Assembly (NCBI GenBank): GCA_905202255.1
Contig: CAJKRH010000059.1
Coordinates: forward strand, 1 to 9,957
Origin: an uncultured Ruminococcus sp.
GTDB lineage: Bacteria > Bacillota > Clostridia > Oscillospirales > CAG-272
Length of the DNA stretch: 9,957 bases
Reading direction: 5' to 3'
Within the stretch, counting starts at the first letter, position 1. Every line of letters starts with the position of its first letter. The position numbers and the translations under genes were made by a program. Of the stretch, positions 1 to 6,500 are shown piece after piece. Under the pieces are notes generated by a model that had not been told where the DNA came from, made no database searches, and saw only the letters and a program-made list of their open reading frames with translations.

Positions 1-50
1 GCGCGAGAAAAGAAAAGTTACATTATGTTTCTTTTTTCGGGCATCAGCGC

Positions 51-83
51 GCAAACCCCCGAGAGTGGCTCCCGGGGGTTTGC
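51..83. terminator. GC-rich perfect hairpin, probable terminator at the end of the phosphatase gene
   Basis: An 11-bp perfect stem (51-61 with 73-83) closes an 11-nt loop, ten bases past the stop codon of the minus-strand phosphatase gene. In the direction of that gene the hairpin is followed by A-rich rather than U-rich sequence. In the plus direction it is followed by moderately T-rich sequence (84-112). It may therefore end a plus-strand transcript entering from the left, or act in both directions. Bases 1-50 hold nothing else that I can support. Confidence 0.55.
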
Positions 84-92
84 AGCTTTCAT

Positions 93-881
93 TTATTTCT
101 GTTTTATTCTTTCGCGGAATTTCACGGGGACTGCAGTCTCAATGAGTTCTATGCCGCACCTGTCGGCAAGACGGCGCGCCTCATCGTAATTATCGGCAAG
201 TCCCACCGTATCGGGACTGTGCGCGTCACAGCCGAAGATGGCTTTTGAGCCTTCGCGCGCGGCTATGCGAAAAAAGCTCTCCGACGGATAATACCTGCCC
301 TCGCGCAGTCCCAGCCCGTTTATCTCGAGCGGCATGTCATAGCGGTTTGCCTCGCGGCACAGGCGCGTCATCTGCTCCTCGTACACATCCTCGTCGCCGG
401 AAAATCTGAAAACATCGGGATGTGCCAGATAGAAATATTTTCCCGTGCGTATTCCTTCACATACCTGTGAAACATATTTTTCGAGCAGGGCGGCATCATC
501 TGTTTCGGTAAAGCAGAAATGCGCGTCCCTCTCGTTATCGAGCGCGTGCTGACCGAGTATCATATAGTCATAGGGCATAGATGAAAGCATATCATATGTC
601 TTACCGAAAATATCAGGATAATATTCTGTTTCATAACCGATATACAAATGTATATAATCGCGAAATTCCTCGCGCAGAGCGGAAATCGACTCGATATAGT
701 CGCTCTGCTCCTCGGGCTTCATTCGGAAATTCGAATAGTAGCCGCCCTCAAACCCCTGCGGCGAATGGTCGGAGAATCCGAGCGCTGTCAAGCCCGCCTT
801 TATTGCGGCGATGACATATTCCCTGTCATTGCCCACAGCGTGGTTACAGCGCTTTGTATGCGTATGAAAATTTGCAAGCAT
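93..881 (-). CDS. PHP-domain phosphatase, histidinol-phosphatase (HisK) family
   Basis: This is a predicted metal-dependent phosphoesterase of the PHP superfamily, closest in layout to HisK histidinol-phosphatases (histidinol phosphate to histidinol). From the chosen start it has 262 residues, normal for the family, with no signal peptide, so it is cytoplasmic. The expected metal ligands are all visible: the N-terminal FHTHT motif (H6, H8), SDH (H39), the Glu in GYETEY (E84), GQHAL (H112), AHPD (H154) and CDAH (D219, H221). I chose the ATG at 881 because AGAAGG lies 7 nt upstream and the HTHT motif then sits at the extreme N-terminus, as is usual. Upstream in-frame ATGs at 908 (in an ATGA overlap with the preceding stop) and 920 are possible. 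No other histidine genes are nearby. Its coupling to a GH28-like gene makes a sugar phosphate or other phosphoester substrate equally plausible. The family is clear; the substrate is not. Confidence 0.9.
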   Translation of the reverse strand: MLANFHTHTKRCNHAVGNDREYVIAAIKAGLTALGFSDHSPQGFEGGYYSNFRMKPEEQSDYIESISALREEFRDYIHLYIGYETEYYPDIFGKTYDMLSSMPYDYMILGQHALDNERDAHFCFTETDDAALLEKYVSQVCEGIRTGKYFYLAHPDVFRFSGDEDVYEEQMTRLCREANRYDMPLEINGLGLREGRYYPSESFFRIAAREGSKAIFGCDAHSPDTVGLADNYDEARRLADRCGIELIETAVPVKFRERIKQK

Positions 882-888
882 TTTAAAT

Positions 889-894
889 CCTTCT
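889..894 (-). promoter_or_regulatory. Ribosome binding site that decides the phosphatase start
   Basis: AGAAGG on the minus strand lies 7 nt before the ATG at 881. The alternative ATGs at 908 and 920 have no comparable motif at the right distance, although 908 forms an ATGA overlap with the upstream stop codon. Confidence 0.6.
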
Positions 895-904
895 TCCGCG
901 CGAT

Positions 905-3802
905 TCATTTTTCCTCGCAATCGAAATATGCAATAAGCGGGCGCACATCGGGTGCCTCAAGCGCGATATTCACATTTTCCAACGCGAAATTCTTCGCATA
1001 GCGCACGGTGAAGCCGTGACCTGCGCTCAGTCCGTGCCTGTCATATTCGGGATAGCGGTTATCTATCGGACGCGGGCACTCCGGAATCTCGGAGAAGCCT
1101 CCCGCGAGAGTGAAATCGCAGTTTTCAAAGAGGATATTTTCCATTATCTGTTCGGGAGACTGACCGACAGCCATGACCTCGCGGATATTCTTTGTATAGC
1201 TGAAAGGATAGGCGCGGTCAAAGCGCATATCGCGGAAGGTGACATTCTTTATGCCGCTTTTGCGGACGGGCGCACCGCCGCGCGGCAGTCTGTTTCTCGC
1301 GCCGACGGTGATATATACAGGCGCGCCGACATCCGTCATGTCTATCCGCTCGAATGTGACATTCTCAACCTCTGCGCCGTCCACAGTTTCGAGTGAAATG
1401 CCGCAACGGTTTACATTCTTTATCGCGCAGTCGGAAATATGTGCATTTTTCAGACAATAATAGGTATCCGTGCCGAATTTGATACCCGAAGCAAGGCTCT
1501 GAATCATCATATCCCATACATCGATATTGTAGCAGCCGACAGGGTCGGAGCTCTTGAAGCAGAGACCGTCATCGCCTGCCATTATGTTGCAGGAATATAT
1601 CGTCATGTCATGGCAGTCCACAGGGTCTATGCCGTCGCGGTTCGGCGTATTCATGCAGTCGAGATTCAGATGGTGCATCACGATATTGCCCGAAGAAAGC
1701 GGAACAACTGTCCAGAAAGCACTGTTTTTGAAGTTGATATTTTCTATCGTGATATCCTTGGAATATGTGATGTAAACAATATCGGGGCGGGCATCGAGTG
1801 CGCGTCTGTCGCTCACGGGGTCATTCATCTTGAAGCGGTAGAGCCCGTTTCCGTCGAGCATACCGCCGCCCGTGATACGGATGTTCTTTATGTTTTCGCC
1901 GTAAATAAGTCCTCTGCCGAGCTGACGCACCGCGCAAAGGCTCGTTCCCGGCTCGCGGAGCGGATATTCACCATGGTCCTGCGTTCCGAGGAGCGTCGCG
2001 TCGCGGTCAACGAAAAGCGTCATGTCGCTTCTCATTTCTATCTGACCGGAAAGATATGTGCCCGAGCCGATATAGACCGTGCCGCCCGTATATTCCGCCG
2101 CATAAACGGCTTTCTGGATAGCGGCGGTATCGAGCGTTTTCCCGTCGCCGACAGCGCCGTAGTCGCGCACATCGAAGATTTTGCCTGTCGGCGCAATACG
2201 GCAGAAATCCGGCGCGTCATATATTCTTATGCGGTTGATACAGAGCTTGTCCTCGCAGGAATAAGCGAGGCGGCAGGCAGAATCAATCCTTGAAGCAAAA
2301 GCGAAATCCTTGGCGCGCACGGCACCGTCCGCCATCAGCGTATAAACTCCGCGGACAGTGTCGAGCGTTATCTTCAGATTTGTCCAGTTTGCGCATGGAT
2401 AGTACATCCATTCGTTGAGCCCGCCGTAAATGCGCTCCCATTTGTCGCCGTTTGTGGCGTAGAGATTGTTTTTATAGAGTGCTATGCGAAGAGCGACATT
2501 TCCCTTTTCATCCGTTATCTCGGGCGCGAGTGCGAAGCCCTCGCCCATCACTTTCACCTTTGTTTCAACGGTGAGAATGCCCGCAATCGCGGGGAAAGCA
2601 TACGCAAGCGAAGCGCTGCCGCCGTTATTTGCCGAGAGCGTCAGACTCTTGTCCGCGGCGAAAGGATAAGCCTCGATTTCCGCCTTGGCATTTTCGCAAG
2701 CCGTAACAAAACCGCTCTCCTCGGCGAAATCCTCGTTTACGGCATAGATTTCCGTATCGTCCTCTATGAGCAGATTGTCCACGCCGAGCTCGCCTATATG
2801 CGCGATGAACTTCACGCCGCGCGCGTCGGTCTCGGAAACGGGCAGAGCCGCAGCGGCGCGGCGGCAACCGAGCCATGCGTCAAAAGCAGCCGCGTCTCTA
2901 TCGAAAACGAGCTTTACGCTGTAGTCCTCGCCCGCCTCGAAATCGCCTATTCTGACCGATTCCTCGCGGGAAGCCGCGTATATTTCACCCATATCAAAGA
3001 CTATGCAGGCAATGACGCCGCTTTTGCCATAGACGGCGCATGTCATATATTTGCCGTTTTTCTCGGCGGGGGTAATCTTCGCGCTTATCACAACACGGCG
3101 ACCGAAATCGGGCATTTCGCAGATGATGCAGCCCTTTGACACCGCCGCATACTTGTCGCGCGGGTCGTCCGCACGCTCCCTGAGCGTAACCTCTCCGACG
3201 GTTTCAATCCCCTCGGGCATACCCTCATTGAAAACCTCGCTGTAATAACGGCGGTATTCGCGCGGAATATATGCGGGCGGAAAAGCACCGCAGGCGGGCG
3301 TTTCCGGCAGGGGCTTCTTTTCCTCGCCCTCAGCAGGAACGGCAAGCACGAAGAAATGGTCATATCCCTCTCCCGCGAAGCCGTCGATATGAACAAGCGC
3401 GCCTTTCGCGTATTTCTTTCTGTAAAGCACATATACGGCGCCGCTCTCAAGCGTTATTTCTCCCTCGGCGCGGGCAAAATCCGCAAGGCACACGGGCGTG
3501 GGGATATTTTCGTTTATCGCGACATAGATATCGCACTCGCGCTCGGTATAGAAATCAACCTCCTGCTTGTCATCAAACCCGTCGGCGGCGGAGTTGAAGG
3601 TGCGTATGTAATCCGCGCCGAAAAGCACCTCCGGAGCGGATTTCACTCGCGCATCGCAGTTTGAATAGATTTTGGCGCCGACCGCAAAATCCGGCTCCAC
3701 GCTGTACCAACCGCTCGTATCCCACGGGGAAACGAATCTGCTTGTTATCGGCGAAGCGGGGACAAAAGCCCCGTCGCTTATTCTGTTTGTATATTCGGAC
3801 AT
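905..3802 (-). CDS. GH28-type right-handed beta-helix glycosidase with a long N-terminal extension
   Basis: This is a 965-residue protein. The C-terminal 420 residues (about 542-960) form a pectin-type beta-helix of the glycoside hydrolase 28 class. It opens with FDVRDYGAVGDGKTLDT, the usual entry of this fold. It carries NRDGIDP (721-727) and GDD (743-745), which supply the three Asp of the polygalacturonase-type active site. The His of the classical GHG motif is not evident; the equivalent stretch reads SGIKFGT (772-778). Residues 1-540 are beta-rich. They look like one or two concanavalin-like sandwich regions (about 225-350 and 380-530) behind a further N-terminal sandwich, but I cannot name them. 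No signal peptide is visible, so the enzyme probably acts on imported oligosaccharides such as pectin or rhamnogalacturonan fragments. The start at 3802 is set by GGAGG 6 nt upstream, in preference to the ATG at 3826. It is the first gene of an operon with the phosphatase, overlapping it or nearly so. The exact substrate is unknown. Confidence 0.88.
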   Translation of the reverse strand: MSEYTNRISDGAFVPASPITSRFVSPWDTSGWYSVEPDFAVGAKIYSNCDARVKSAPEVLFGADYIRTFNSAADGFDDKQEVDFYTERECDIYVAINENIPTPVCLADFARAEGEITLESGAVYVLYRKKYAKGALVHIDGFAGEGYDHFFVLAVPAEGEEKKPLPETPACGAFPPAYIPREYRRYYSEVFNEGMPEGIETVGEVTLRERADDPRDKYAAVSKGCIICEMPDFGRRVVISAKITPAEKNGKYMTCAVYGKSGVIACIVFDMGEIYAASREESVRIGDFEAGEDYSVKLVFDRDAAAFDAWLGCRRAAAALPVSETDARGVKFIAHIGELGVDNLLIEDDTEIYAVNEDFAEESGFVTACENAKAEIEAYPFAADKSLTLSANNGGSASLAYAFPAIAGILTVETKVKVMGEGFALAPEITDEKGNVALRIALYKNNLYATNGDKWERIYGGLNEWMYYPCANWTNLKITLDTVRGVYTLMADGAVRAKDFAFASRIDSACRLAYSCEDKLCINRIRIYDAPDFCRIAPTGKIFDVRDYGAVGDGKTLDTAAIQKAVYAAEYTGGTVYIGSGTYLSGQIEMRSDMTLFVDRDATLLGTQDHGEYPLREPGTSLCAVRQLGRGLIYGENIKNIRITGGGMLDGNGLYRFKMNDPVSDRRALDARPDIVYITYSKDITIENINFKNSAFWTVVPLSSGNIVMHHLNLDCMNTPNRDGIDPVDCHDMTIYSCNIMAGDDGLCFKSSDPVGCYNIDVWDMMIQSLASGIKFGTDTYYCLKNAHISDCAIKNVNRCGISLETVDGAEVENVTFERIDMTDVGAPVYITVGARNRLPRGGAPVRKSGIKNVTFRDMRFDRAYPFSYTKNIREVMAVGQSPEQIMENILFENCDFTLAGGFSEIPECPRPIDNRYPEYDRHGLSAGHGFTVRYAKNFALENVNIALEAPDVRPLIAYFDCEEK

Positions 3803-3808
3803 ATTGAA

Positions 3809-3814
3809 CCTCCG
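3809..3814 (-). promoter_or_regulatory. Ribosome binding site that decides the GH28 gene start
   Basis: CGGAGG on the minus strand lies 6 nt upstream of the ATG at 3802. The ATG at 3826 lies inside the likely transcription start region and has no such motif. Confidence 0.75.
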
Positions 3815-3835
3815 TAAAAATATCAATTCCGCTTT

Positions 3836-3864
3836 ATTTTATCATAACTTTCCCGCCTTGTCTA
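3836..3864 (-). promoter_or_regulatory. Sigma-A promoter of the GH28-phosphatase operon
   Basis: Read on the minus strand, the -35 box TAGACA (3864-3859) is five of six to consensus. After a 17-bp spacer the -10 box is TAAAAT (3841-3836), preceded by TGA, which gives an extended -10. Transcription would begin near 3829, leaving a leader of roughly 27 nt with the GGAGG site inside it. Confidence 0.7.
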
Positions 3865-3892
3865 TACCGAAAGCAAAAACTTTTTTCATTCG

Positions 3893-3905
3893 GCGGAAAA
3901 ATACA
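3893..3905. repeat. Direct repeat copy 1 upstream of the GH28 promoter
   Basis: GCGGAAAAATACA, first of two identical copies starting 24 bp apart. It sits 29 bp upstream of the -35 box of the minus-strand promoter. The paired layout suits an activator binding site. Confidence 0.6.
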
Positions 3906-3916
3906 TCGCCGAGACA

Positions 3917-3929
3917 GCGGAAAAATACA
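3917..3929. repeat. Direct repeat copy 2 upstream of the GH28 promoter
   Basis: Second exact copy of GCGGAAAAATACA. The similarity continues past the core into CGCCGAG versus GGCGAG, with a one-base shift. See the finding on a possible AraC-type operator. Confidence 0.6.
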
Positions 3930-3976
3930 ATAGGCGAGCGTTTCTCCCGTTTTTACCGGAAGAGCGCAAATCCGCC

Positions 3977-4012
3977 GCAAAAAGCGGAGCCGATTTCGGC
4001 TCCGCTTTTTGC
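3977..4012. terminator. Strong bidirectional intrinsic terminator
   Basis: A perfect 17-bp stem (3977-3993 with 3996-4012) with GC-rich core GCGGAGCCG, flanked by A-runs on the left and T-runs on the right, so it works in either direction. It ends the minus-strand membrane protein gene, whose stop is at 4058, and insulates the GH28 promoter region. Confidence 0.9.
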
Positions 4013-4022
4013 TTTTGTATTT

Positions 4023-4057
4023 TATACAGATGTATTATTTATTTATACATTTGTATA
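4023..4057. repeat. AT-rich inverted repeat directly after the membrane protein gene
   Basis: ATACAGATGTAT (4024-4035) pairs with ATACATTTGTAT (4045-4056), with one G-U position and one extra A-T pair outside, around a 9-nt AT loop. It lies between the stop codon of the minus-strand gene and the GC-rich terminator. It could stabilise the 3' end of the transcript or be a protein-binding dyad. Confidence 0.45.
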
Positions 4058-4477
4058 TTATCTTCTTTTCTTCGGTCTTTTTCTTTTGCCCGAGCCTTTT
4101 TCCGCGCATTTGCCGCCGAGCATGGCAAGCCCCACCGCGCATGCGGTACTTATCGCATAGGCAAGCGGCGAAACAGGCAGGGAAAAGGCAAAGCAAAGCA
4201 GTATCATCAGTGCCGCAAGCGACAGCCCGAGGATAAGCCCGCAGAGCACGCCCTTTTCCCCGTACATTTTCGATGCGAGATATCCTCCGCCGAATGCTAC
4301 GGCGGCAAGCGCGATATATGCGAATATCACCGATACCTTTTCCGGGTCGTCAAAGCGCAATGCGACAAAGCAGAATATCGCGGCAAGCACTATCCCCGCG
4401 GCAACAGCTATTCCCAGCGCCTTTGCAATAGGGAGCAGCATGCCGGATTTTTCATTATGTATATTTGATTTTTGCAT
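4058..4477 (-). CDS. Small four-helix membrane protein, TIGR04086/DUF3792-like
   Basis: This 139-residue integral membrane protein has four hydrophobic segments at about 14-40, 48-67, 73-95 and 102-122. Between segments 1 and 2 is a short charged loop (RFDDPEKVS), and the C-terminus is strongly basic (SGKRKRPKKRR). Length, helix count and the glycine-rich GGGYLASKMYGEKG stretch in the middle match the TIGR04086 (DUF3792, YrzE-like) family, which is common in Firmicutes and has no known function. By the positive-inside rule the basic tail should be cytoplasmic. The start has an AAGAAGGGCGGA purine-rich site about 8 nt upstream. It stands alone on the minus strand, diverges from the oxidoreductase gene, and ends in the tandem hairpins at 3977-4057. 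No function can be inferred from the context. Confidence 0.82.
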   Translation of the reverse strand: MQKSNIHNEKSGMLLPIAKALGIAVAAGIVLAAIFCFVALRFDDPEKVSVIFAYIALAAVAFGGGYLASKMYGEKGVLCGLILGLSLAALMILLCFAFSLPVSPLAYAISTACAVGLAMLGGKCAEKGSGKRKRPKKRR

Positions 4478-4554
4478 ATCAGAGTCCGCCCTTCTTTCTT
4501 GTTGCTAATATATATGCAAAAAGAAAAAGTTTTATGAATAAACCCCGTCATCGC

Positions 4555-4583
4555 TTGACTTGCGTGCATCGATATGTTATACT
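4555..4583 (+). promoter_or_regulatory. Strong sigma-A promoter of the oxidoreductase gene
   Basis: The -35 box is TTGACT (4555-4560), followed by a 17-bp spacer and the -10 box TATACT (4578-4583). A TG one base before the -10 makes it an extended -10. Transcription would start near 4590, giving a leader of about 32 nt, too short for a riboswitch. Confidence 0.85.
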
Positions 4584-4621
4584 GCACTTAACAATGCATA
4601 AAATGCGGAGGGGATTTTTTT

Positions 4622-5926
4622 ATGAAAAAATTAAAAGTTATATGCATAGGTGCCGGCGGCAGAGGCAGAGGCTATTTCAACATTATGAGCGAACATCCCG
4701 ATAAATTTGAGCTTGTCGGCGTTGCCGACCCGATAGATGCCGCACGCGATGTTTTCATCCGCTCCTTCGGAATACCGGAGGAAAACAGCTATCGTTCATG
4801 GGAAGAAATTCTCGACCGCCCGAAATTTGCGGATATCGCCATAATCTCGACTCTCGACGATATGCACTATAAACCCGCAATGAAGGCTATCGAGCTCGGT
4901 TACGACCTGCTTCTCGAGAAGCCCATCGCACAGACGGTGGAAGAAATTTCGGATATCGCCAAAGCGGCACATAAAAAAGGCGCCAGAGTCATAGTCTGCC
5001 ATGTCCTCCGCTATACTCCTTTCTATAAAAAGGTAAAGGATATCGTGGACAGCGGCGCGATCGGCGAAATAATGTCCGTGATAGCGCTCGAGAGAGTGCA
5101 GAATATTCATTACAGCCACAGCTATGTCCGCGGAAACTGGCACAGTGAAAAGGAATCCACGCCAATGCTTCTCGCAAAGAGTTGCCATGATATAGATATC
5201 ATCCAGTGGCTGCTCGGCAAAACCTGCAAAAAAGTCTCCTCTTTCGGCGATCTCACATATTTCAAAAGTGAAAATGCACCCGAGGGCGCACCCGTAAGAT
5301 GCGCCGACGGCGGTTGCCCCATCGCCGATACCTGCCCCTACAACTGTATCAAACTCTATTATGATGATAAGAAAAATCTTTGGTTCCGCCGTGCCGCGGC
5401 AAATAAGATTTCAAAGACAACATATCCCACCGACGAAGAGGTCATGGAAGCACTGAAAACCACGGATTACGGTCTCTGTGTTTTCCATGCCAATAACGAT
5501 GTTGTCGACCATCAGGTAGTCGATATGCTTTTCGAAGGCAATGTGACGGCAAGCTTCACGATGAATCCATTCAACGGCGGCGGCAGAGCCATTCATCTCT
5601 TCGGAACAGAAGGCGAGCTTGTAGCCGAGGCAAACGACACCGCGATAAGAGTATTCAGCTTTGCCACAAAGAGCTGGAGCGAGGTTCCCGTTGTCGAAAC
5701 GGATGAATCGATTCTCGGCGGTCACGGCGGCGGCGACCAGGGCATGATAGCCGATCTCTATGAATATTTCAACGGAATCTACAATGGCTGTTCCGTTGCC
5801 GATATATCGGTTTCCGCGGCAAATCATCTCATAGTTTTCGCCGCAGAAAAGGCAAGACATACGGATACCGTTGTCGATGTGGACGAATATTTCCGAGAAT
5901 TCGGACTCGAAAATATCTACAGATAA
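4622..5926 (+). CDS. Gfo/Idh/MocA family NAD(P)-dependent oxidoreductase
   Basis: This 434-residue cytoplasmic enzyme is predicted to oxidise or reduce a sugar, inositol or related polyol with NAD(P). The Rossmann fold starts at residue 4, with the nucleotide loop IGAGGRGRG at 9-17. The family EKP motif follows (LLLEKPIAQ, Lys100). The substrate-domain motif KSCHDIDIIQWL (186-197) supplies the Lys and His expected near the active site. Residues 227-242 hold four cysteines spaced C-x4-C-x5-C-x3-C (CADGGC, then DTCPYNC), seen in one clade of this superfamily and probably binding a metal. The C-terminus contains the expected beta-sheet domain. GGAGGGG lies 8 nt before the ATG. The gene has its own promoter and terminator, so it is monocistronic, and its substrate cannot be read from neighbours. 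Family assignment is secure. Confidence 0.93.
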   Translation: MKKLKVICIGAGGRGRGYFNIMSEHPDKFELVGVADPIDAARDVFIRSFGIPEENSYRSWEEILDRPKFADIAIISTLDDMHYKPAMKAIELGYDLLLEKPIAQTVEEISDIAKAAHKKGARVIVCHVLRYTPFYKKVKDIVDSGAIGEIMSVIALERVQNIHYSHSYVRGNWHSEKESTPMLLAKSCHDIDIIQWLLGKTCKKVSSFGDLTYFKSENAPEGAPVRCADGGCPIADTCPYNCIKLYYDDKKNLWFRRAAANKISKTTYPTDEEVMEALKTTDYGLCVFHANNDVVDHQVVDMLFEGNVTASFTMNPFNGGGRAIHLFGTEGELVAEANDTAIRVFSFATKSWSEVPVVETDESILGGHGGGDQGMIADLYEYFNGIYNGCSVADISVSAANHLIVFAAEKARHTDTVVDVDEYFREFGLENIYR

Positions 5927-5930
5927 GCAA

Positions 5931-5968
5931 AGTAAAGCCGGCTGAGCTCTCAGTCGGCTTTACTTTTT
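5931..5968 (+). terminator. Intrinsic terminator of the oxidoreductase gene
   Basis: AGTAAAGCCG (5931-5940) pairs with CGGCTTTACT (5955-5964). The stem continues through a G-U pair and four further pairs to a 4-nt loop (5946-5949), about 15 bp in all, and is followed by a T-run at 5964-5968. It begins 5 nt after the stop codon. Confidence 0.9.
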
Positions 5969-6008
5969 GCCCTGTCAAAAAAATATTTGAAAAAATGTGA
6001 AAAAAGAC

Positions 6009-6037
6009 TTGATTTTTCACTTAAATTATGCTATAAT
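6009..6037 (+). promoter_or_regulatory. Promoter of the tRNA-Glu gene
   Basis: TTGATT (6009-6014), a 17-bp spacer, then a consensus TATAAT (6032-6037) preceded by TGC, an extended -10. Transcription would begin near 6044, about 13 nt before the mature tRNA. Confidence 0.85.
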
Positions 6038-6056
6038 AACATCCGCTAAGCAATAT

Positions 6057-6131
6057 GGCCCTTTGGTCAAGCGGCTAAGACATCGCCCTCTCACGGCGAA
6101 AACGGGGGTTCGATTCCCCCAGGGGTCACCA
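6057..6131 (+). tRNA. tRNA-Glu, anticodon CTC
   Basis: This is a 75-nt cloverleaf. The acceptor arm GGCCCTT pairs with AGGGGTC, allowing two G-U pairs. The anticodon stem TCGCC/GGCGA encloses the loop CTCTCAC, giving anticodon CTC, which reads GAG. The T arm CGGGG/CCCCC-type stem encloses TTCGATT. The CCA end is encoded (6129-6131). Glu identity rests on the anticodon and on close resemblance to standard bacterial tRNA-Glu. It is a single-gene unit with its own promoter and terminator. Confidence 0.96.
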
Positions 6132-6135
6132 GATA

Positions 6136-6187
6136 AAACAAATCCGAACTATTTCGCAGGTCGAAATCGGTTCGGATTTGTTTTTTT
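6136..6187 (+). terminator. Terminator of the tRNA-Glu gene, two stacked helices
   Basis: AAACAAATCCGAAC (6136-6149) pairs perfectly with 6170-6183. Inside it a second helix, ATTTCG (6151-6156) with CGAAAT (6162-6167), caps the structure. A T-run (6181-6187) overlaps and follows the right arm. Confidence 0.9.
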
Positions 6188-6214
6188 CTGTGAGTATAGG
6201 CTATATTAGTATTT

Positions 6215-6251
6215 AAAGAGCGAGGTCGCGCAACTCCGCTCTTTTCTTTTT
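6215..6251 (+). terminator. Possible second terminator downstream of the tRNA unit
   Basis: AAAGAGCG (6215-6222) pairs with CGCTCTTT (6237-6244), the stem is imperfectly extended inward, and T-rich sequence follows (6242-6251). With no gene directly upstream other than the already terminated tRNA, it may be a back-up or a leftover of a lost gene. Confidence 0.5.
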
Positions 6252-6252
6252 G

Positions 6253-6276
6253 CTTTCAGTGCCATGGTTCTGAAAG
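6253..6276. repeat. 24-bp dyad centred on CCATGG
   Basis: CTTTCAG (6253-6259) and CTGAAAG (6270-6276) lie symmetrically around CCATGG (6262-6267), with two unmatched bases on each side. It could be a protein-binding dyad or a small hairpin. No gene starts close to it. Confidence 0.4.
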
Positions 6277-6471
6277 TGACACAAATGACTTTTTTCAAAA
6301 TCTCTCAAATCCTCGCATTATCTCGTGAAATCCCGCAAAATCGATCGGCTCTGCCGTTCGATGTGAAGTGCCAAGCCGAAATTGCGGCGCGGTTTTAACC
6401 TGCTTAGCTTTAGACATCCACGCACTATGCTTGTCCCGGACGCAAAGCGTCGAAAAATCGGAAAATACAAC

Positions 6472-6500
6472 TTGATATATTTAATTGTTTATGATACAAT
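6472..6500 (+). promoter_or_regulatory. Promoter of the XRE regulator gene
   Basis: TTGATA (6472-6477), a 17-bp spacer and TACAAT (6495-6500). Transcription would begin near 6507, giving a leader of about 114 nt, long for this window. A second -10-like TATAAT lies at 6572-6577 without a good -35 partner. Confidence 0.75.

Larger units (their letters stand above)
6188..6470. other. Gene-free stretch with small hairpins
   Basis: I see no convincing gene in this stretch between the tRNA terminator and the regulator promoter. It holds a terminator-like hairpin (6215-6251), a 24-bp dyad centred on CCATGG (6253-6276) and a short GACGC-AAA-GCGTC hairpin (6439-6451). A plus-strand frame of about 40 codons from 6277 (GTG) to a TAA near 6399 has no ribosome binding site and no recognisable motif. 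It could be a decayed fragment. Confidence 0.5.

Noticed and set aside
1439..2293. 284-codon plus-strand open frame inside the GH28 gene
   Set aside because: It is antisense to a well-supported coding region with beta-helix motifs, has no ribosome binding site and shows no domain. GC-rich codon bias on the minus strand explains it.
4584..4621. Riboswitch or attenuator before the oxidoreductase gene
   Set aside because: The leader from the predicted start is only about 32 nt, too short for a sensing domain.
6104..6131. Attachment-site duplication of the tRNA-Glu 3' end
   Set aside because: I looked for another copy of GGTTCGATTCCCCCAGGGG downstream in the window and found none.
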